The notes under the pieces were generated by a model. The model was not told where the DNA came from. It worked only from the letters and a program-made list of their open reading frames with translations, and ran no database searches. Source: an uncultured bacterium (lineage in GTDB: Bacteria > Elusimicrobiota > Elusimicrobia > Elusimicrobiales > Elusimicrobiaceae). From it: 64,000 nucleotides of DNA. The stretch spans positions 1 through 64,000 of the forward strand of contig CASFTM010000001.1 in NCBI GenBank assembly GCA_949297775.1, read 5' to 3'. The translations under genes and the position numbers were made by a program. Positions 60,149 to 64,000 of this stretch are shown in pieces. The stretch's first letter is position 1; each line of letters starts with the position of its first letter.

Positions 60149-60958
60149 ATGCAATTTATTGATTCCCATGCCCATCTAAATGACCCGGCTTTTGACGCCG
60201 ACCGGGAAGAGCTCCTCTCCCGCACCCTGCCGCAGGCAGGTATCAGCCATAGTATAGAAATCGGCTGTTCGCCCGAAGAATGGCAACCCGCCTTGGAATT
60301 GGCTTCCCGCTATCCGGCTTTAGTCCACGCGGTGTTGGGAGTGCACCCGGAATATGCCTGCAAAACGACAAGCACCCATTTGCAGGAACTCGCCGCCCTC
60401 CTGCCCGACCCGCGCAACGTTGCCGTGGGCGAAATCGGGCTGGATTACACCTGTTTTGAATACACCGATAAAGAAACCCAGCAAAAAACTTTTTCGCAAA
60501 TGCTGGCGCTTGCCAACCAAACCCAAAAACCCGTTGTACTGCATGTGCGGCGCATAGGTGAAGATTACGCCGCTTACGAAGATACGTTTTATGCCTTAAA
60601 GCACGAATGGAAAGGCTCCTCCGTTACCGCGCACCCGGGGGTATTGCACTGCTTTTGCGCCCGGTATGAAGAAGCCAAACGCGCGCTGGATATGGGATTA
60701 CTGCTCGGCCTAAACGGTTGTTTTTCTTATAAGAAAAATGAATATATCCGCGAAGCCGTCAAAAAAGCCGGCGCAGACAAAATTATTTTGGAAACGGACT
60801 GCCCCTATTTATCCCCCCAGGGAAAACGCGGCCAGCGCAACGACCCGGCAAATATCCCACTCATTGGGCAATTTGTGGCTGATTATCTGAATATACCGCT
60901 GGAAGCACTGGCGGAAATCACCACACGCAACACAAAAGCATTGTACGGCTTATCTTAA
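60149..60958 (+). CDS. TatD-family metal-dependent hydrolase
   Basis: TatD proteins are 3'-5' exonucleases/DNases and D-aminoacyl-tRNA-type hydrolases with a TIM barrel. In 269 residues: MQFIDSHAHLND (two His), LGVHPEYA, VGEIGLDY with Glu ligand, PVVLHVRR with His, GVLHCFCA with His, and LETDCPYLSP with Asp. The start is ATG at 60149; a longer frame from 60044 runs into the upstream repeat. TACAAT (60137-60142) ends six bases before the ATG, without SD. Confidence 0.93.
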   Translation: MQFIDSHAHLNDPAFDADREELLSRTLPQAGISHSIEIGCSPEEWQPALELASRYPALVHAVLGVHPEYACKTTSTHLQELAALLPDPRNVAVGEIGLDYTCFEYTDKETQQKTFSQMLALANQTQKPVVLHVRRIGEDYAAYEDTFYALKHEWKGSSVTAHPGVLHCFCARYEEAKRALDMGLLLGLNGCFSYKKNEYIREAVKKAGADKIILETDCPYLSPQGKRGQRNDPANIPLIGQFVADYLNIPLEALAEITTRNTKALYGLS

Positions 60959-60990
60959 ATTTGTTATATTTTGGGAACAGAGGATTTATT

Positions 60991-61659
60991 ATGAGAAAAA
61001 CTTTTCCTTTTTTGCTTCTTTCTTCCGTACTGCTCTGCGCTTGTACGTCCCCTGAACAAGACGCCCAAATCCGCTTGTTTTGGATTCAACAATATGCCAA
61101 ATTGATGGCGTCAAAAGCGGAAAAGCAACTCCAAAATGCGGCGGATAACCCGCAGCTGCGCCAGGCCATCCAACTCCTGCAGGCACAGCTCCAAACGCAA
61201 ATGTCCGCCTCGCAAACTCCGGCCGAAAACGCCCAGACAGGCCCTTCGACCAAAAATTCCGTACAACAGCCGGCCGCGGCCCCAAAAACCCAAACAGCCC
61301 AACCCGCACGCAAAGCCAAACCCGCTCCGCAAATTATGGACGTAACGCTGGACAACGAATCCTTGCCGGGCAAAGCCTCCGCCCAAGACCGCGCCAAAAT
61401 GAAAAAAGCGCTGGAAGAAGTGCAGCTTTCCAACCAAAGTACGTTAAACGATATCGCCACCGCGTTTGGCGAAGAAGTAAAATACCAAGCCTTCCTGCTT
61501 ACCGCTGAGACGGAACGGAAATTAAAACAAGCTGCGGCCAAAAGCGCAAATTATGCCGCTTATTCCGCCACTCAAAAGCGGTTGCTGCAGGCGCAAAACA
61601 AAGCGTTGAACCAGTTGATGCAGCAAAATGCACATAACTTAAAAAATCTCCGCCGCTAA
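60991..61659 (+). CDS. Predicted lipoprotein, Ala/Gln-rich
   Basis: A 222-residue protein starting at ATG 60991 behind AGAGGA. The signal peptide is MRKTFPFLLLSSVLLCAC, with the lipobox LCAC and the acylated cysteine at residue 18. A helical segment, a Pro/Ala/Gln-rich linker (near 85-125) and a second helical region follow. No domain is recognised. It lies 32 bases after tatD and 15 bases before the next membrane protein. Confidence 0.75.
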   Translation: MRKTFPFLLLSSVLLCACTSPEQDAQIRLFWIQQYAKLMASKAEKQLQNAADNPQLRQAIQLLQAQLQTQMSASQTPAENAQTGPSTKNSVQQPAAAPKTQTAQPARKAKPAPQIMDVTLDNESLPGKASAQDRAKMKKALEEVQLSNQSTLNDIATAFGEEVKYQAFLLTAETERKLKQAAAKSANYAAYSATQKRLLQAQNKALNQLMQQNAHNLKNLRR

Positions 61660-61674
61660 TAAAGACCCATTCAT

Positions 61675-62406
61675 ATGGCCCGGCTGCGTTTTATCGTAAG
61701 TTTATTGTTATTGGCAGGTTTTTTACTGTTTTTTGCCCGCTCATTGGAGTGGGTGTTGGCTTTGGTAAAAGGAACGAGTGCCCCCGGGGCCCTTACCGTT
61801 CCACACCCCGCTTTGGAAATGCCTGGGGGAAATACAGCAGCCCTTTCGCAAACCTGGGCAGACCAAATGACGGGTTGGAAACAATTGTTGTCCGAGTTTG
61901 CCGCAAAATTAACTTTGCCCAAGGGGCTTAGCCCAGCAGATTTGCCTGCGCCAAAAACGCCGCCGAAGGCAACCGCAGCCACCCCCAAACCAGAAGAACC
62001 GTCCCTCTTGCATATTACGATGGAGGATGAACGCCCCCCGCTGGAAAATCCATTAGTCGGGCCGGAAATATCCGCCCTGCTGGATGATTTTTTAGCCCGC
62101 CGCCGGGCCTATAATTCCCAGCAAGTGCAAGCCGTGCAAACGCTCTTTGGCACCCCAGCCGCGCAGGAAGCCGTGCGGATTTTGCACACTGACGAAACCG
62201 CCTCTTTTGCCAATGCCGCTACCTGCCAAACGCCCCGCGCCTTTGCCGCCAACCAGCAACGCATTGATGACCAAACAGAACAAGCCATGCTGGCTCTCTT
62301 TAACCGCTATAAACGGGAAATCGGAAAACAAAAAGATGTTTCGCCTGAATGGAAAGCGTTTTTTAAACGGGTAGAAAATTATAAACGCGCCGCCGGACAG
62401 AACTGA
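61675..62406 (+). CDS. Single-span membrane protein, unknown function
   Basis: A 243-residue protein with an N-terminal membrane anchor (FIVSLLLLAGFLLFFARSLEWVL, residues 6-28). A Pro/Ala-rich linker lies near 85-115, and a helical C-terminal part from about 125 contains PLVGPEISALLDDFLARRRAY. The layout (anchor, linker, helical end) mirrors the preceding lipoprotein, so the two may work together at the envelope. I do not recognise a family. Confidence 0.7.
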   Translation: MARLRFIVSLLLLAGFLLFFARSLEWVLALVKGTSAPGALTVPHPALEMPGGNTAALSQTWADQMTGWKQLLSEFAAKLTLPKGLSPADLPAPKTPPKATAATPKPEEPSLLHITMEDERPPLENPLVGPEISALLDDFLARRRAYNSQQVQAVQTLFGTPAAQEAVRILHTDETASFANAATCQTPRAFAANQQRIDDQTEQAMLALFNRYKREIGKQKDVSPEWKAFFKRVENYKRAAGQN

Positions 62407-62485
62407 TTGCCCCCGCCAAAAGGCTCCCGCCGGCAGGCCATCCAATCCTCCGCCGATAGAAGCTCCCTTTTCCTCCGGATGCCAA

Positions 62486-62515
62486 CAAAAACCCCGCTCT
62501 TAGAGCGGGGTTTTA
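62486..62515. terminator. Terminator between the 61675 gene and rplT
   Basis: AAACCCCGCTCT and AGAGCGGGGTTT form a 12-bp stem with almost no loop, flanked by A and T runs. It can serve both convergent genes. Confidence 0.85.
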
Positions 62516-62533
62516 CTTGCAAAGCAGAAACGC

Positions 62534-62881
62534 TTAGGCGGCTTTGACTACGTCCACCAATTTCTTGAAGGACACCGGGTCTTTAATCGCCATTTCGGAC
62601 AACATCTTGCGGTTAAGCGTGATGTTGGCTTTGGCTAAGCCGCTGATGAATTTAGAGTAAGACAAGCCTTCCTCTCTCACCGCGGCGTTGATGCGGGTAA
62701 TCCACAGCTGGCGGTAAGTGGTTTTTTTGTCTTTGCGGCCAACGTAAGCATGCACGCCGGATTTATCCAGCTGCTGGGTGGCCATGCGCAAGCGGCGGGA
62801 TTTATCTCCGTAGTAGCCGCTGGCTCTTTTCAATACTTTTTTCTTTCTTGCGTGTCTGGGAACGCTGAATTTAATTCTCAT
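62534..62881 (-). CDS. rplT: Ribosomal protein L20
   Basis: L20 is needed early in 50S assembly and in many bacteria represses its own operon. The 115 residues match the family throughout: the basic N-terminus HARKKKVLKRASGYYGDKSR, then KKTTYRQLWITRINAAVREEGLSYSKFI and NITLNRKMLSEMA. It follows rpmI by 12 bases. Confidence 0.97.
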   Translation of the reverse strand: MRIKFSVPRHARKKKVLKRASGYYGDKSRRLRMATQQLDKSGVHAYVGRKDKKTTYRQLWITRINAAVREEGLSYSKFISGLAKANITLNRKMLSEMAIKDPVSFKKLVDVVKAA

Positions 62882-62893
62882 GTTTCTAACCTC

Positions 62894-63100
62894 TTATTTG
62901 GCCATCGGGAGATATTTTTCCAAAATCTTCCCTTTGTTGGACTCGGGCGTAATCACGCCGGTCTTTCTGGTTTCGTGCTTCCGGGAGGCAGAAACAGGCG
63001 TAAGCAAGTGTTTTCTGCCGGCTTTTCTGTGGGTGAATTTACCCGTGGCGGTTTTTCTGAAGCGTTTTTTGCCGCCGCTGTGGTTTTTCAATTTAGGCAT
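62894..63100 (-). CDS. rpmI: Ribosomal protein L35
   Basis: A 68-residue basic protein with the L35 signature: MPKLKNHSGGKKRFRKTATGKF (residues 1-22), then RKAGRKHLLTPVSASRKHET. It lies between infC and rplT, the universal order. Confidence 0.97.
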   Translation of the reverse strand: MPKLKNHSGGKKRFRKTATGKFTHRKAGRKHLLTPVSASRKHETRKTGVITPESNKGKILEKYLPMAK

Positions 63101-63201
63101 TTTTATAGTACCTCTGTTTAATTAGCCCTTTTTCCGAACAACCTGCGCCGGGAGCCGGTCAAGCCCCGCACGCAGTACACTAAAAAGGACCTAAAAATCG
63201 T

Positions 63202-63741
63202 TTAGTTTTTGGGCACAAACGTCATAGACATCCGGTTCCCCATAGACTGCAGTCCGCCGTCTACGTTGGCAATTTCTGCCAAGCGTTTGGCAGTATCGTT
63301 TAAAATCTGGATGCCGATATCCTTGTGCTGGTTTTCGCGGCCGTGGAACACCACTACGAAACGGACCATATCTTTCTTGCGCAAAAATTCTTCAATCTGG
63401 CGTATTTTAACGTCCAAATCGTGCGGAGCAATGCGCGATTTAATGCGCAGCTCTTTCAAGGTTACTTTGGCTTGTTTCTTTTTGGCTTCCGCCGCTTTCT
63501 TTCCCTGTTCGTAAACATACCGGTTGTAATCAAGTATTTTACAGACAGGAGGTTGGGCGTTGGGTGAAATTTCCACCAGGTCCAACTCTTGTTCTTTGGC
63601 CAGGGCGATGGCTTGCGCCACCGGCATGACCCCAATCATTGCGCCGTCGGAATTGATGACTCTCACTTCCGCAACGCGGATATTCTGGTTTCTGCGATAG
63701 AGATCTTTTTTGTATTCTCTTCTAGTATCGTATCTGGCCAT
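63202..63741 (-). CDS. infC: Translation initiation factor IF-3
   Basis: IF-3 keeps ribosomal subunits apart and checks the start codon. In 179 residues: NIRVAEVRVINSDGAMIGVMP, then VEISPNAQPPVCKILDYNRYVYEQGKK, and the C-domain with KELRIKSRIAPHDLDVKIRQIEEFL. Here the start is ATG at 63741, with TAA directly upstream in frame. The AUU start used for feedback in E. coli is therefore absent. SD is weak. Confidence 0.96.
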   Translation of the reverse strand: MARYDTRREYKKDLYRRNQNIRVAEVRVINSDGAMIGVMPVAQAIALAKEQELDLVEISPNAQPPVCKILDYNRYVYEQGKKAAEAKKKQAKVTLKELRIKSRIAPHDLDVKIRQIEEFLRKKDMVRFVVVFHGRENQHKDIGIQILNDTAKRLAEIANVDGGLQSMGNRMSMTFVPKN

Positions 63742-63788
63742 TTAATTATTCTTTCAAAAAAATAGTTCCCCTATACAGGAACACATTT

Positions 63789-63818
63789 ATTATACCAACT
63801 TATTCGAAAACGTGTCAA
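63789..63818 (-). promoter_or_regulatory. Promoter of infC-rpmI-rplT
   Basis: On the minus strand, a perfect TTGACA (63818-63813) and a perfect TATAAT (63794-63789) are 18 bases apart. The -35 box covers the stop codon of the gene upstream. Confidence 0.85.
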
Positions 63819-64000
63819 TTCTCCTGAGGATTGGGGGCCGTATACAACAGGCGGCCTTGGTGCCAGCATTCCCACCCTTGCGGCAGGCGTTTTAACAGCC
63901 AGGAGTTTTGGGGAGCGGTCCAATAAGGGCCGTCCGGCGTAAAAGCACGCACCAAAAGCGGCGGGCGGGTTTTGACAGGTACAAACAACTCGGCCTGGGA
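63815..64000 (-). CDS. C-terminal fragment of an unidentified protein
   Basis: An open minus-strand frame enters at the window edge and ends in TGA at 63817-63815, giving 61 residues. The sequence has RPPLLVRAFTPDGPYWTAP and SWLLKRLPQGWECWHQGRLL, a Trp-rich compact end. Codon use looks like the neighbouring genes. I cannot name a family from this part. The 5' portion lies outside the window. Confidence 0.6.
   Translation of the reverse strand, partial: SQAELFVPVKTRPPLLVRAFTPDGPYWTAPQNSWLLKRLPQGWECWHQGRLLYTAPNPQEN

Overview
The window reads as a bacterial chromosome fragment of about 50% GC. It most likely comes from a gut-type Elusimicrobiota (Elusimicrobium-like) genome. Support: Gram-negative envelope genes (lnt, secA, lipoproteins with lipoboxes), dispersed single type IV pilin genes, a 1281-residue secreted/MFS fusion protein whose signal peptide is of a style I associate with that phylum, and a mannose-type PTS with HprK in an otherwise small gene set. 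The phylum is an inference from gene content; no rRNA is present. The only RNA gene I can call firmly is tRNA-Gly(GCC). I see no CRISPR array, transposase or prophage.

Layout. 1-2149: 3'-truncated smc whose outermost ~200 bases look like a foreign SMC head fragment joined in frame (probable assembly chimera). 2361-3802: a small duplicated-motif protein and a glycosyltransferase. 3803-4583: a hairpin-rich non-coding stretch upstream of hpf. 4584-13108: one long operon hpf-hprK-rapZ-PTS EIIA-EIIB-EIIC-EIID-HPr-ptsI-lepA, joining a sugar uptake system to its Ser-HPr regulation. 13169-16672: pilin 1, folD with a lipoprotein, GDPD, and repeat arrays. 16673-25542: a minus-strand envelope/translation block (coiled-coil exported protein, secA, Cys-rich protein, lnt, prfB, hemW, CofE-like ligase, mscL). 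25685-29651: small exported proteins, then nfu, a PHP phosphoesterase and a SulP transporter. 29873-33718: the giant MFS fusion with a structured leader. 34142-38208: coaD, dgt, an ankyrin-like exported protein, an MBL hydrolase divergent from an HxlR regulator, and tRNA-Gly. 38267-47740: an anchored protein, yjbQ and a thioesterase, pheS-pheT with a coiled-coil protein, then zapA-like, rarA, xseA-xseB-tlyA. 47804-54409: pilin 2, glmU-prs-rplY-pth, rsmE-mtaB. 54648-59793: a YdeI-like protein, CIRCE-controlled hrcA-grpE-dnaK, pilin 3. 60149-64000: tatD with two envelope proteins, infC-rpmI-rplT, and a truncated gene.

Cross-cutting patterns: (i) at least eight genes have a -10-like box ending 6-7 nt before the ATG and no Shine-Dalgarno, so they look leaderless; other genes have good SD sequences. 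(ii) Three dispersed pilin genes share the same 5' module: a -35-like box, T12, and a palindrome over the start codon. The T12 lies in the predicted promoter spacer, which suggests phase-variable transcription. Each also has an interspersed repeat family upstream whose short hairpin shows compensatory changes. (iii) Two genes for exported proteins (the MFS fusion and the ankyrin-like protein) have leaders with interleaved GGCC and GGTC pairings; the first ends in a terminator-like stem. These, the hairpin-rich region before hpf and the chimeric smc end are the points most worth following.
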